Positions 1 through 6,375 of a stretch of 9,705 bases of DNA are shown one piece after another (the stretch's first letter is position 1; each line of letters begins with the position of its first letter). Origin of the DNA: Pseudomonadota bacterium (GTDB lineage Bacteria > Pseudomonadota > Alphaproteobacteria > Rhizobiales > Hyphomicrobiaceae); contig JAEZBZ010000076.1 in the NCBI GenBank assembly GCA_023412745.1, positions 1-9,705 on the forward strand, given 5' to 3'. The notes under the pieces are model-generated. The model did no database searches, was not told the origin of the DNA, and saw nothing but the letters and a program-made list of their open reading frames with translations. The position numbers and the translations under genes are program-made.

Positions 1-49
1 CGCGGCCCACGTTGCCCGTGGCGCCGACGACGGCAACCTTATAGCCCAT
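1..49 (-). CDS. asd: Aspartate-semialdehyde dehydrogenase, N-terminal fragment (cut by window edge)
   Basis: Only the first 16 codons are inside the window; the rest lies beyond base 1. They read MGYKVAVVGATGNVGR, the start of an NAD(P)-binding Rossmann fold with the GATGNVG dinucleotide loop characteristic of aspartate-semialdehyde dehydrogenase (NADPH-dependent reduction of aspartyl phosphate, common step to lysine, threonine, methionine and diaminopimelate). The ATG is well supported: AAGGAG (bases 64 down to 59) stands 9 bases before it. N-acetyl-gamma-glutamyl-phosphate reductase (ArgC) begins with a similar loop, but this exact opening is typical of alphaproteobacterial Asd. The identity rests on 16 residues, so it is a good guess rather than proof. 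Confidence 0.75.
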   Translation of the reverse strand, partial: MGYKVAVVGATGNVGR

Positions 50-58
50 GGTATTTGG

Positions 59-64
59 CTCCTT
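59..64 (-). promoter_or_regulatory. Ribosome binding site of asd
   Basis: On the minus strand the bases read AAGGAG, a near-perfect Shine-Dalgarno sequence, 9 bases before the ATG at 49-47. It fixes the asd start codon. Confidence 0.75.
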
Positions 65-83
65 GATACGGCCGGCGATGGCC

Positions 84-98
84 GGTCCGAGTCGGACC
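84..98. repeat. 15-base inverted repeat in the asd leader
   Basis: GGTCCGA and TCGGACC are perfect 7-base inverted arms around a single central G. As RNA it would fold as a 5-bp stem GGTCC/GGACC with a 5-base loop. As DNA it has the symmetry of a dimer-binding operator. It lies 35 bases upstream of the asd start codon, in the region expected to hold the leader or promoter. No function can be assigned from sequence alone. Confidence 0.4.
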
Positions 99-137
99 AC
101 TTAGACGATTTGTGTAAGGAATCAATACGGGGCGGCG

Positions 138-159
138 AAAAACCTTGCCGGAAGGGCAA
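138..159 (-). terminator. Possible intrinsic terminator downstream of the DUF1178 gene
   Basis: Read on the minus strand: TTGCC, loop CTTCC, GGCAA, then GG and a run of five T (bases 142-138). The shape is that of a rho-independent terminator, oriented to end transcription from the comF/grxC/amidase/DUF1178 cluster about 90 bases after the last stop codon. The 5-bp stem is weak, so confidence is modest. Confidence 0.35.
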
Positions 160-178
160 TATGGCGCCGCTCTCAAGC

Positions 179-208
179 GCCTGCGGGCCGAATTCGAGCC
201 CGTCAGGC
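179..208. terminator. GC-rich hairpin after the DUF1178 gene
   Basis: GCCTG-CGGGC pairs with GCCCG-T-CAGGC (10 bp with one bulged T) around the 9-base loop CGAATTCGA. It begins about 43 bases beyond the DUF1178 stop codon, the usual place for a 3' end or RNA-stabilising stem-loop. No T tract follows on either strand, so it may be a processing or stability hairpin instead of a self-sufficient terminator. The weaker hairpin at 138-159, which does have a T tract, is next on the minus strand. Confidence 0.4.
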
Positions 209-251
209 AGAATTTGTCAGAAACGTTCCAAATAATCCGGGGCGCTGGAGA

Positions 252-704
252 TCAGTTCTGATCTTCCGGCAGTCGCGGCAGGGGGTAGAAGTCGATGCCG
301 TCGTCGGCGAGCGCCTGCGCTTCTTCGGCTGTCGCTTCTCCGTAGATGCCGCGCGTTTCGATCTCTTCCGTGTGCATTTTGCGGGCTTCTTCCGCGAAAC
401 GCGGGCCCACGTACTCGGCGTTCTTCTCGACTTCGGCACGCAGCTTGCGCATCAGCGCCATCATCTCGCGCTGCTTGTCGGTCGAGTTCGCGGCTTCCGG
501 ATTGGCAATCGTCATCTCGGTGGAGCTCTTCTTGCCCTTCTTGGTTGAGACGTTCGGCGCCATCAGCGCCTTGGTGATCTTCACCGAGCCGCAACTGGGG
601 CAGCTCACCAAACGGCGCTTGGCCTGGGCGTCATAGTCCGTGCTGCTTTTGAACCAAGCCTCGAACTCGTGCTTTTTGGGGCATTTCAAACGATAGCGGA
701 TCAT
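252..704 (-). CDS. DUF1178 family zinc-ribbon-like protein
   Basis: This 150-residue protein of unknown function matches the DUF1178 family over its length. Visible features are C8 with H12 (KCPKKHEFEAWF) and C35-P-S-C38, a spacing that suggests a small metal-binding ribbon. The family signatures FEAWFKSSTDYDAQ (residues 14-27), SCPSCGS and KALMAPNVS follow, then a charged middle (about 55-100) rich in Lys and Glu and an acidic C-terminal part. The ATG (704-702) overlaps the stop codon of the upstream amidase gene as ATGA, so the two are almost certainly translationally coupled. Soluble and presumably cytoplasmic, since no signal peptide or membrane segment is visible. Family membership is clear; the biochemical role is unknown, and the only clue is its position after grxC and a Nit1-type amidase. 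Confidence 0.9.
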   Translation of the reverse strand: MIRYRLKCPKKHEFEAWFKSSTDYDAQAKRRLVSCPSCGSVKITKALMAPNVSTKKGKKSSTEMTIANPEAANSTDKQREMMALMRKLRAEVEKNAEYVGPRFAEEARKMHTEEIETRGIYGEATAEEAQALADDGIDFYPLPRLPEDQN

Positions 705-1576
705 GAAACGACTTCCGGCTGGGCAGACTGATCGGCGCGCACTACTTCGAACGGCCGATCGTGTTGGAGTGAAGGCACGCGGCTGCGCGCCTCATCGATC
801 GCCTTCAATTCAATGTCGGCGACGATGACTGACGGCTGAATGCCATCGGCTTCAGCCAGAACCTCGCCCCATGGCGAGATCACGATGCTGTGGCCGTAGG
901 TTTTGCGGCCATTCTCGTGCGTGCCAGCCTGGGCTGCAGCGAACACGCAGCATTGCGATTCAATCGCGCGCGCCCGCAGCAACGCATGCCAGTGGGCCTG
1001 CCCCGTCGGCACGGTGAACGCAGCTGGTACGGCAAGGAACTTGGCGCCGGACTTGGCCAGGGCGCGATAGAGCTGCGGGAAGCGCATGTCGTAGCAGACG
1101 GTCATGCCGAGCGTGCCCCAGGGCAGGTCGGCCAGGACAGCCTGACAGCCGGGCTCGAAATTACGGCTTTCGCGGTAGCGCTCGCCGCCCGGCAGCTCGA
1201 CGTCGAACATATGGATCTTGTCGTAGCGCGCGACGAGCTTTCCTTCCGGCGAGAACAGCATCGAACGATTGGCGATCTTGTCCGCTTTGACCAGGACGCC
1301 CATGGAGCCCAGATGCAGCCAGATGCCGAGCTCGCGAGCCAGCGCCTGACAATGGGCAATGGCCGGATTGCCTTCCTCGGCGCGGGTTTCCACGAACAGC
1401 CGGTCGCGGTCGGTCTCCATCAGCACAGAAACCTCCGGCGTCTGGATGTAGTGCGCGCCCTGGCTTGCCGCATCGCGCACCAGGGCGCTCATGTCGGCCA
1501 GGTTGCGCGCCACATCGCGGCCGGTGCACATCTGCACGAGGCCAACGCGGAAGCTTGTCTGGGCGGGCGTGTCCAT
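701..1576 (-). CDS. Carbon-nitrogen hydrolase, Nit1-type (probable deaminated glutathione amidase)
   Basis: This 291-residue nitrilase-superfamily amidase has the complete Glu-Lys-Cys triad: E48 in TPEVS, K120 in YDKIHMFDVEL and C161 in GMTVCYDMRFPQLYRAL. The CYDMRFP context and the length (about 280 residues is usual) resemble mammalian Nit1 and bacterial YbeM, which hydrolyse the amide of deaminated glutathione, a side product of transaminases acting on glutathione. Substrate assignment is inference from that resemblance; the neighbouring glutaredoxin gene agrees with a glutathione theme. An omega-amidase (Nit2-type) or another C-N hydrolase is the alternative. An AGGGA sequence lies 3 bases before the ATG. 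The gene starts 13 bases after the grxC stop and overlaps the DUF1178 start by 4 bases, which indicates one operon. No export signal is seen. Confidence 0.9.
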   Translation of the reverse strand: MDTPAQTSFRVGLVQMCTGRDVARNLADMSALVRDAASQGAHYIQTPEVSVLMETDRDRLFVETRAEEGNPAIAHCQALARELGIWLHLGSMGVLVKADKIANRSMLFSPEGKLVARYDKIHMFDVELPGGERYRESRNFEPGCQAVLADLPWGTLGMTVCYDMRFPQLYRALAKSGAKFLAVPAAFTVPTGQAHWHALLRARAIESQCCVFAAAQAGTHENGRKTYGHSIVISPWGEVLAEADGIQPSVIVADIELKAIDEARSRVPSLQHDRPFEVVRADQSAQPEVVS

Positions 1577-1589
1577 CGATCCCTGTCAC

Positions 1590-1853
1590 CTATCCGGCGA
1601 GAAGCTGGTCCAGCTTGCCTTCATGCTCGAGCGCATGCAGGTCGTCGCTACCGCCGACATGCGTGTCGCCAATCCAGATTTGCGGCACGGTACTGCGGCC
1701 GCCGGCCTTTGCCGTCATCTCACGCCGCAATTCGGGGTTGCCATCGACGGCGATTTCCTCGAATGCAACACCCTTCTGATTCAACAGCCTCTTGGCCATC
1801 AGGCAATAGGGGCAGAACATCGTGGTATAAATGGTGACCTTGGGCATGCTCAT
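1590..1853 (-). CDS. grxC: Glutaredoxin 3 (GrxC)
   Basis: An 87-residue dithiol glutaredoxin with a single thioredoxin fold. It has the active-site motif C14-P-Y-C17, the cis-proline loop T55-V-P57-Q-I and the glutathione-binding GGSDDLHAL (residues 67-75), all in the order and spacing of GrxC (usual length 80-90). It reduces protein disulfides and glutathione mixed disulfides in the cytoplasm using glutathione. The ATG at 1853 has no strong ribosome binding site; a second ATG two codons later (1847) is equally possible and would not affect the fold. comF lies 69 bases upstream, so grxC may have its own promoter as well as read-through. The Nit1-type amidase gene follows after 13 bases. Confidence 0.95.
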   Translation of the reverse strand: MSMPKVTIYTTMFCPYCLMAKRLLNQKGVAFEEIAVDGNPELRREMTAKAGGRSTVPQIWIGDTHVGGSDDLHALEHEGKLDQLLAG

Positions 1854-1922
1854 GATCCGGCGCAGCGTGCGCTAAGTTTATCGATTTGACACGTATTGTA
1901 ACATGATTGCATTGACGCGGCT
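1854..1922 (-). other. comF-grxC spacer, possible grxC promoter
   Basis: This 69-base gap is distinctly AT-richer than its surroundings. On the minus strand it contains TACAAT (bases 1900-1895), a good -10 match, 42 bases before the grxC ATG. The corresponding -35 position (GAGCCG) matches poorly, so a promoter is only possible. No terminator is seen after comF, so read-through from comF into grxC is also open. Confidence 0.2.
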
Positions 1923-2705
1923 CTAGCCTAGCCCGACGGTGCTGTCAGGCGTCACCAGGGCCAGCGCGAGCACGTCGACCCGAACCGCGCCGGCCGCTTT
2001 CAGCGCGCGGGCGCAGGCTTCCACGGTTGCACCTGTTGTGATGACGTCGTCGATCAATACAACTCGTTGACCGTCGATCATTTGGGTACGATCGGGCGCG
2101 ACTGCAAATGCGGCCTGGACATTGCGGCGGCGCTGATCGTGCGTCAGGCCAACTTGGCTTCGCGTGCGCCGCTTGCGGGTCAGCGCCAGCGGGTCCCAGG
2201 CAATCCCGGTAAGCTGGTGCAACTCGCGTGACAGGATCGCGGATTGATTGAAGCGCCGTTTCAGCAATCGCCAGCGGTTCAGCGGCACCGGGACGACAAG
2301 GTCGGCATCGGCCAGCAACGGCGCGCCGGTTTCCGCCAGCCAGCGACCGAACAACCGGCAGGCGATATGGCTGTCGCCGTATTTCAATTGATGCACGAGG
2401 TCGCGGACCACGCCGTCGAAATGTGCCACCGCCCGCGCGCGATCGTAGAGGGGTGGGTTGGCGGAGGCTTCCGCCGAGATGGCTGGGCCGCCGACGTCGA
2501 ACGGCAGCGGGATGCCGAGGCGGTCGCAGACCGGCGGGCGGATGAACCTCACCTCGCGCCAGCACGTTCCGCACAAGCAGTCATGTTCCGCGAGCGGCTT
2601 GCGGCAATACAGGCAAACCGGCGGCATCAGCAGGTCTGACGCGCGCTGCGTTGCCTGCTGCAGAATGTGCCGGACGCTTGACAAACGGTTCATGCCACGT
2701 GCCAT
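1923..2705 (-). CDS. comF: ComF family protein (amidophosphoribosyltransferase-like)
   Basis: From the ATG at 2705 this gives 260 residues, the usual ComF length. An N-terminal zinc finger (C31-x2-C34 and C45-x2-C48) is followed by the conserved PPVCDRLGIPL stretch (58-67), YDRARAVAHFDG (87-98), LVHQLKYGD (103-111), VVPVPLNRWRLLKRRFNQS (137-155) and a type I phosphoribosyltransferase PRPP loop VLIDDVITTGATV (216-228). ComF proteins are linked to DNA uptake and recombination in competent bacteria; the activity of this subfamily in alphaproteobacteria is not settled. The open frame continues upstream through ATG 2765 to GTG 2804, and ATG 2693 is also possible; none has a good ribosome binding site. 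I chose 2705 by length and because it leaves about 107 bases for a divergent promoter. First gene of the minus-strand cluster. Confidence 0.88.
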   Translation of the reverse strand: MARGMNRLSSVRHILQQATQRASDLLMPPVCLYCRKPLAEHDCLCGTCWREVRFIRPPVCDRLGIPLPFDVGGPAISAEASANPPLYDRARAVAHFDGVVRDLVHQLKYGDSHIACRLFGRWLAETGAPLLADADLVVPVPLNRWRLLKRRFNQSAILSRELHQLTGIAWDPLALTRKRRTRSQVGLTHDQRRRNVQAAFAVAPDRTQMIDGQRVVLIDDVITTGATVEACARALKAAGAVRVDVLALALVTPDSTVGLG

Positions 2706-2812
2706 CACTGGGCCGCGGCTGCTCCGGCCCTCTTGGTCATAGTAGTCGGGTTTACCGATCGGCATAGTTAGGCGATGACCCAATCGCGCAGGATAGGAAG
2801 CCACCCGCGATC
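2706..2812. promoter_or_regulatory. Divergent comF / NDUFAF5-like intergenic region
   Basis: If comF starts at 2705 this stretch must hold promoters for both directions. I see no convincing -35/-10 pair on either strand. A purine-rich ggataggaag (2791-2800) lies 12 bases before the plus-strand ATG and could act as a loosely placed ribosome binding site. The same stretch stays open in the comF frame, so part of it may instead be comF coding sequence. Confidence 0.3.
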
Positions 2813-3751
2813 ATGACGCGCACCGAGGCCATGGACGATCACGCGGTTTTCGACCGTTCGCTGCTGACCGCGCGGCGGAATCGCTTCGCGAGCGAGGCGT
2901 CGGCGTATGATTTCCTGCTGCAGCGCGTGGCCGACGACATGATTGAGCGGCTCGGCGCGGTGCAACGGATGTTTCCGGTGGCCGTCGATCTCGGCGCGCA
3001 TCACGGCATCATCGGCGACAGGCTGAGGGCGCTGCCCGGCGTCGAGACGGTGATCAGTACTGACAGCGCGTGGCGCCTGCTGATGCAATGCCAGCCGCCC
3101 CGCGTGCTTGCCGATGAGGAGGTACTGCCGTTCCGCGATGGATCGCTCGATCTCGTCGTGTCGGGGCTGGCGCTGCACTACGTCAACGATCTGCCGGGCA
3201 CGCTGGTGCAGATCCGTCGTGCGCTGAAGCCGGACGGGCTGTTGCTGGCGGCGTTGCTCGGCGGGCAGACGCTGCAGGAGTTGCGCGACGCTTTCCTGCA
3301 GGCGGAGGCGGAGGTGCAGGGCGGAGTCAGTCCGCGCGTCGCGCCATTCGCCGATGTGCGCGATCTCGGTAGCCTGTTGCAGCGCGCCGGATTTGCCTTG
3401 CCGGTGACCGATGCCGATGTGGTGACCGTCACATACGCCTCGCCGCTGGCGCTGATGCGCGAGTTGCAGCGCATGGGGGCTGGCAATGTTCTGCGGGCGC
3501 GTCGTCGCGTGCCGTTGCGGCGCGAGACGCTGATGCGGGCGTGCGAGATCTACGTCGAACGCTATGCGCGGCCCGATGGCCGCATTCCCGCGACGTTCGA
3601 GATCATCACGTTGACCGGCTGGGTGCCGCACGAAAGCCAGCAAAAGCCGCTGCGGCCAGGATCGGCGCGGATGCGTCTCGCCGATGCGCTCGGCACGCGC
3701 GAAATCGGGGCGGGCGAGAAGTCCGGACCGGGCCGCAGCAATACTGAGTGA
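2813..3751 (+). CDS. NDUFAF5-like SAM-dependent methyltransferase-fold protein
   Basis: A 312-residue class I methyltransferase-fold protein that resembles human NDUFAF5 along its whole length: VFDRSLL near the start, ADEEVLPF (100-107), LDLVVSGLALHYVNDLP (112-128), LKPDGLLLAALLGGQTLQELR (138-158), VSPRVAPFADVRDLGSLLQRAGF, LMRELQRMGAGN, and GWVPHESQQKPLRPGSA near the end. NDUFAF5 is a complex I assembly factor reported to hydroxylate an arginine of subunit NDUFS7 (NuoB in bacteria), so a respiratory-complex I role is a reasonable inference. The SAM-binding motif I reads DLGAHHG (59-65), with His where the middle Gly of DxGxGxG is expected. ATG 2831 (MDDHAVFDR) is an alternative start. The gene is divergent from comF and convergent with the aminotransferase. 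A BioC-like methyltransferase is the other reading, less likely given the C-terminal match. Confidence 0.82.
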   Translation: MTRTEAMDDHAVFDRSLLTARRNRFASEASAYDFLLQRVADDMIERLGAVQRMFPVAVDLGAHHGIIGDRLRALPGVETVISTDSAWRLLMQCQPPRVLADEEVLPFRDGSLDLVVSGLALHYVNDLPGTLVQIRRALKPDGLLLAALLGGQTLQELRDAFLQAEAEVQGGVSPRVAPFADVRDLGSLLQRAGFALPVTDADVVTVTYASPLALMRELQRMGAGNVLRARRRVPLRRETLMRACEIYVERYARPDGRIPATFEIITLTGWVPHESQQKPLRPGSARMRLADALGTREIGAGEKSGPGRSNTE

Positions 3752-3764
3752 GCGCGCGCCGCCG

Positions 3765-3780
3765 GTCCGGTTTATCGGAC
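3765..3780. terminator. Small hairpin between convergent genes
   Basis: GTCCGG, loop TTTA, TCGGAC (5 bp plus one G-T pair) sits in the 33-base gap between the NDUFAF5-like stop and the aminotransferase stop. Its position suits a bidirectional 3'-end stem-loop. There is no T tract, so it is only a weak terminator candidate. Confidence 0.3.
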
Positions 3781-3784
3781 AGGC

Positions 3785-4969
3785 TCAGTCTCCGTCTTGC
3801 TTTGCGAGCCAGCCTTGCAGGCGCCCCATGGCATCCTGCAACGGTGCTTGCGAACGCAGGAAGCAGATGCGGAAATAGCCCTGGCCGCTGTCGCCGAAGG
3901 CGGTGCCGGGGGCGAGACCGATGGCGGCTTCATCGACAAGGCGCAGCGCGGCGGCCATCGAATCCGTCATGCCGTCGATGCCGAAGAAGGCATAGAAGGC
4001 ACCGGCCGGCGGCGCGTAACGCACCTTGTTCGAGCCCAGTAGCGCCTTCGAGATGATGTCCCGTCCGGCGGCAGCGCGGGCAAGCTGGTCTTGCGCAAAC
4101 GTCTCGCCATCCTCGATCGCGGCAACGCCTGCCCGTTGCAGAAACGTGGCGACACCGGAGGTATTGTACTGCACGAGATTTTCGATCACCTGGCCGATCT
4201 CGGGCGGCGCCTGCAGCCAGCCGATGCGCCAGCCGGTCATCGCCCACATCTTCGAGAAGGTGTTGACGAAGATGATGCGGTCGTCCGGGCGGCGGAATTC
4301 CAGGAACGAGGGGGCGAGGCCGCCGGCAAAATGGAAGCGCGCGTAAATCTCGTCGGCGATGATCCAAAGGTCACGGGTACGCGCAAAGTCCAGAACGGCC
4401 TTCAACTCGTCGCGGGTGGCGGTCCAGCCGGTCGGGTTCGAAGGCGAATTGATCACAATGGCGCGGGTCTTCGGCGTGACGGCCGCGAATACGTCATCGA
4501 GATTGAGCGTCCAGCCATTGGGGGCCAGCGTCATCGCAACGGGAACGACCCGCGCACCCTGGATGCCGATGGCGCCGGCAAAGTTCGGCCAAGCGGGCAT
4601 CGGCACGATCACTTCGTCGCCGCTGCCCGCCGTCGCCTGGATCGCGAGCTGGATCGCCTGCATGCCGCCGCCGGTAACGAAGAACTCGTCACGGGCAAAC
4701 GGCATCCCATAAAGGCGCGTGTAATAGCCCGCGAGCGCATTGCGCAGATCCGGGATGCCTCGGTTGGCCGTGTAGTACGTCTCGCCGGCCTGCATCGAGC
4801 GCGTGGCGGCATCGCAGATGAATTGCGGCGTCGGCAGATCACCCTCACCGGCCCACAGGGGAATGAGGCCTTCTTTGCTGTGCCCGTAGTTGAAGACTTT
4901 GAGAATGCCGCTCTCGGGCAGGTTGGCGGCCGAGGGGCGTAGGGACGACTTCAGCGATGCGGTGTTCAT
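3785..4969 (-). CDS. Pyridoxal-phosphate aminotransferase, class I/II fold
   Basis: A 394-residue fold-type I aminotransferase of normal length. The PLP set is complete: GGGM (100-103) for phosphate contact, N178 in SPSNPTG, D206 and Y209 in IIADEIYARF, K240 (Schiff base) in NTFSKMWAMTGWRIGW with R248, and R368 in YFRICF, which binds the substrate carboxylate. It resembles bacterial aspartate/aromatic-type aminotransferases of the AAT_I family. The exact amino donor cannot be read from sequence, so I give no gene symbol. The N-terminus (SLRPSAANLPESGI) looks natural. No clear ribosome binding site precedes the ATG. The acyl-CoA dehydrogenase ends 118 bases upstream on the same strand; the palindromes in that gap argue for a separate promoter or attenuated read-through. 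Confidence 0.9.
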   Translation of the reverse strand: MNTASLKSSLRPSAANLPESGILKVFNYGHSKEGLIPLWAGEGDLPTPQFICDAATRSMQAGETYYTANRGIPDLRNALAGYYTRLYGMPFARDEFFVTGGGMQAIQLAIQATAGSGDEVIVPMPAWPNFAGAIGIQGARVVPVAMTLAPNGWTLNLDDVFAAVTPKTRAIVINSPSNPTGWTATRDELKAVLDFARTRDLWIIADEIYARFHFAGGLAPSFLEFRRPDDRIIFVNTFSKMWAMTGWRIGWLQAPPEIGQVIENLVQYNTSGVATFLQRAGVAAIEDGETFAQDQLARAAAGRDIISKALLGSNKVRYAPPAGAFYAFFGIDGMTDSMAAALRLVDEAAIGLAPGTAFGDSGQGYFRICFLRSQAPLQDAMGRLQGWLAKQDGD

Positions 4970-5018
4970 GAAACACGCTTTCGTAGGAATGGTGATTAGG
5001 CCGTTCGTCTAGCACTTG

Positions 5019-5045
5019 CCGGAACCCGAATACATCGAGTTCCGG
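5019..5045. terminator. Hairpin between the dehydrogenase and aminotransferase genes
   Basis: CCGGAAC and GTTCCGG form a 7-bp stem. Inside, CGA/TCG adds 3 bp after one mismatch and leaves a 5-base loop ATACA. It lies about 43 bases after the dehydrogenase stop and 49 bases before the aminotransferase ATG on the minus strand. No T tract follows, so it could be a 3'-end stem, an mRNA-stability element or a leader structure of the aminotransferase. Confidence 0.35.
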
Positions 5046-5052
5046 TGCAGTC

Positions 5053-5062
5053 TTGTCGACAA
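5053..5062. repeat. 10-bp perfect palindrome TTGTCGACAA
   Basis: A perfect palindrome in the 118-base gap upstream of the aminotransferase, 83 bases before its ATG. The symmetry and position would suit an operator for a dimeric repressor, but no regulator gene is nearby and a short palindrome can arise by chance. Confidence 0.25.
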
Positions 5063-5087
5063 ACACTTATGAATGCGGCGTGGCGGG

Positions 5088-6248
5088 CTATCGCCGCTGG
5101 TCGAAACGCCGGCCGATGAGCGCGGCGGCAATGTTGATCTTCTGGATGTCGATCGTGCCGCCGGCAATGCCCCAGCCCCAGGCATCGCGGAAACGTTGCT
5201 CTGCCGGAAACTGCTTGGAATAGCCATAACCGCCCATCAACTGCAGCGCGGCGCCGGTGACTTCGCGCACCATTTCGTTGGCAAAGCATTTGGCGATCGA
5301 GGAATCGGCGACGGACGGGAAGCCGTGCGAGGCCCGCGTGACGGCGCGATGGATCAGCAGGCGCGAGGCCTCGACCTTGGTCGCCATTTCGGCGAGCTTG
5401 AGCTGGACGGCCTGAAAATCGGCGATCGGTTTGCCGAACTGTTGCCGCTCCTGGACATAGGCGAGGCTGTCTTCGAGCGCACCGGCAGCGAGTCCCAGGC
5501 ACATGGTGGCGTTGCCGCAGCGCTCAAGATCGAACGCCTCCATCAGTTTCGGAAAACCGCCAGCGGGAACGATCAGGTGATCGGCCGGCACCGTGACGTT
5601 GTCGAAATGGATGTCCGCAGTGGTGGTGCCACGAAAACCCATCATCTCTTCGCGCGCGCCGAAGCTCAGCCCCTTGGCGTCGCCTGGCACATAGACCGCG
5701 CCGATGCCCTTGGCGCCGGGCACGTCGGACAGCCGGCAATAGACGACGTATCCGTCAGCCGATCCGCCGCCGGTGCACCAGCGTTTGGTGCCGGCAAGTA
5801 CGACGCTATCGCCGCGGATTTCGGCGCGGGTCGTCAGATCGGTGAGCGCGCTGCCGGCGTTCGGCTCCGACATCGCCACCGCGACGACGGCTTCGCCGCT
5901 CGTGACGCGTGGCAGGAGATGCTTCTTTAGGCTCTCGCTGCCGAACCGCTCGACGGCTTTGATAGGCCCGACCGCGCTTTCAAAAATCGGGAACGCGATA
6001 GCGGGGTGAACCTTGGCGAATTCCTCCAGCACGAGGATGGCTTCCAGATTGCCCAGGCCAAGGCCGCCGTATTCAGAGGAGATATTCACGCCGAGGAAGC
6101 CCATCTCGGCGTAGCGGCGTTTCCAATCCCGTGAAAGCGGCGTGCTGCTCGCTTCGACCTCGCGCGCGACGGTCATCATCTCGTTGCGGGCGAAGGCCCG
6201 GGCCGCATCGCGAAGCGCGACCTGATCGACGGTCAGTTCAAAGTCCAA
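5088..6248 (-). CDS. Acyl-CoA dehydrogenase (IVD/LCAD-type catalytic Glu placement)
   Basis: From TTG 6248 the protein has 386 residues, the normal family size. The TTG is chosen because GAGAGGAAA stands just before it and the following residues (DFELTVDQVALRDAARAFAR) are a typical family N-terminus; the next upstream ATG (6353) adds 35 unrelated residues. In TTG numbering: FAD-binding VAVAMSEPNAGSALTD near 121-137, the KRWCTGGG strand near 155-162, QERQQFGKPIADFQAVQLKL near 266-285, and the GGYGY...RFRDAWGWGIAGGTIDIQ end near 339-369. The usual Glu before GT is Gly (363), while DLER places E242 where isovaleryl-CoA and long-chain dehydrogenases carry their base. It would oxidise an acyl-CoA to the 2-enoyl-CoA with electrons passing to ETF; the chain is not known. 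Cytoplasmic. Confidence 0.9.
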   Translation of the reverse strand: MDFELTVDQVALRDAARAFARNEMMTVAREVEASSTPLSRDWKRRYAEMGFLGVNISSEYGGLGLGNLEAILVLEEFAKVHPAIAFPIFESAVGPIKAVERFGSESLKKHLLPRVTSGEAVVAVAMSEPNAGSALTDLTTRAEIRGDSVVLAGTKRWCTGGGSADGYVVYCRLSDVPGAKGIGAVYVPGDAKGLSFGAREEMMGFRGTTTADIHFDNVTVPADHLIVPAGGFPKLMEAFDLERCGNATMCLGLAAGALEDSLAYVQERQQFGKPIADFQAVQLKLAEMATKVEASRLLIHRAVTRASHGFPSVADSSIAKCFANEMVREVTGAALQLMGGYGYSKQFPAEQRFRDAWGWGIAGGTIDIQKINIAAALIGRRFDQRR

Positions 6249-6375
6249 GGTTTCCTCTCTCTTCCAATAGTAGCCGGCATGTCTTGGGGTCTGACCTAAA
6301 CCGGAATTGGGGCCGCTGAACACCGCCTTTGGTGCAGCGCAGGCCTGCGGCAATCCAGCTCCGAATTCTATCTAA

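Noticed and set aside
890..1837. A 315-codon open frame on the plus strand across the amidase and grxC genes
   Set aside because: It lies antisense to two well-supported genes with intact catalytic motifs. Its product has no recognisable domain and a Arg/His/Ala-rich composition typical of GC-rich shadow frames.
2768..3643. A 291-codon minus-strand frame opposite the NDUFAF5-like gene
   Set aside because: Low-complexity Arg/Gln/His-rich product with no domain, fully antisense to a gene with clear family motifs.
4091..4942. A 283-codon plus-strand frame opposite the aminotransferase
   Set aside because: Shadow of a gene with a full PLP motif set; the product is Arg/Gly-rich and unlike any family I recognise.
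5073..5930. A 285-codon plus-strand frame opposite the acyl-CoA dehydrogenase
   Set aside because: Antisense shadow; His/Asp/Gly-rich without domain marks, while the minus-strand frame is a clear dehydrogenase.
6288..6296. GGTCTGACC inverted repeat upstream of the dehydrogenase
   Set aside because: Only 4-bp arms around one base; too short to separate from chance.
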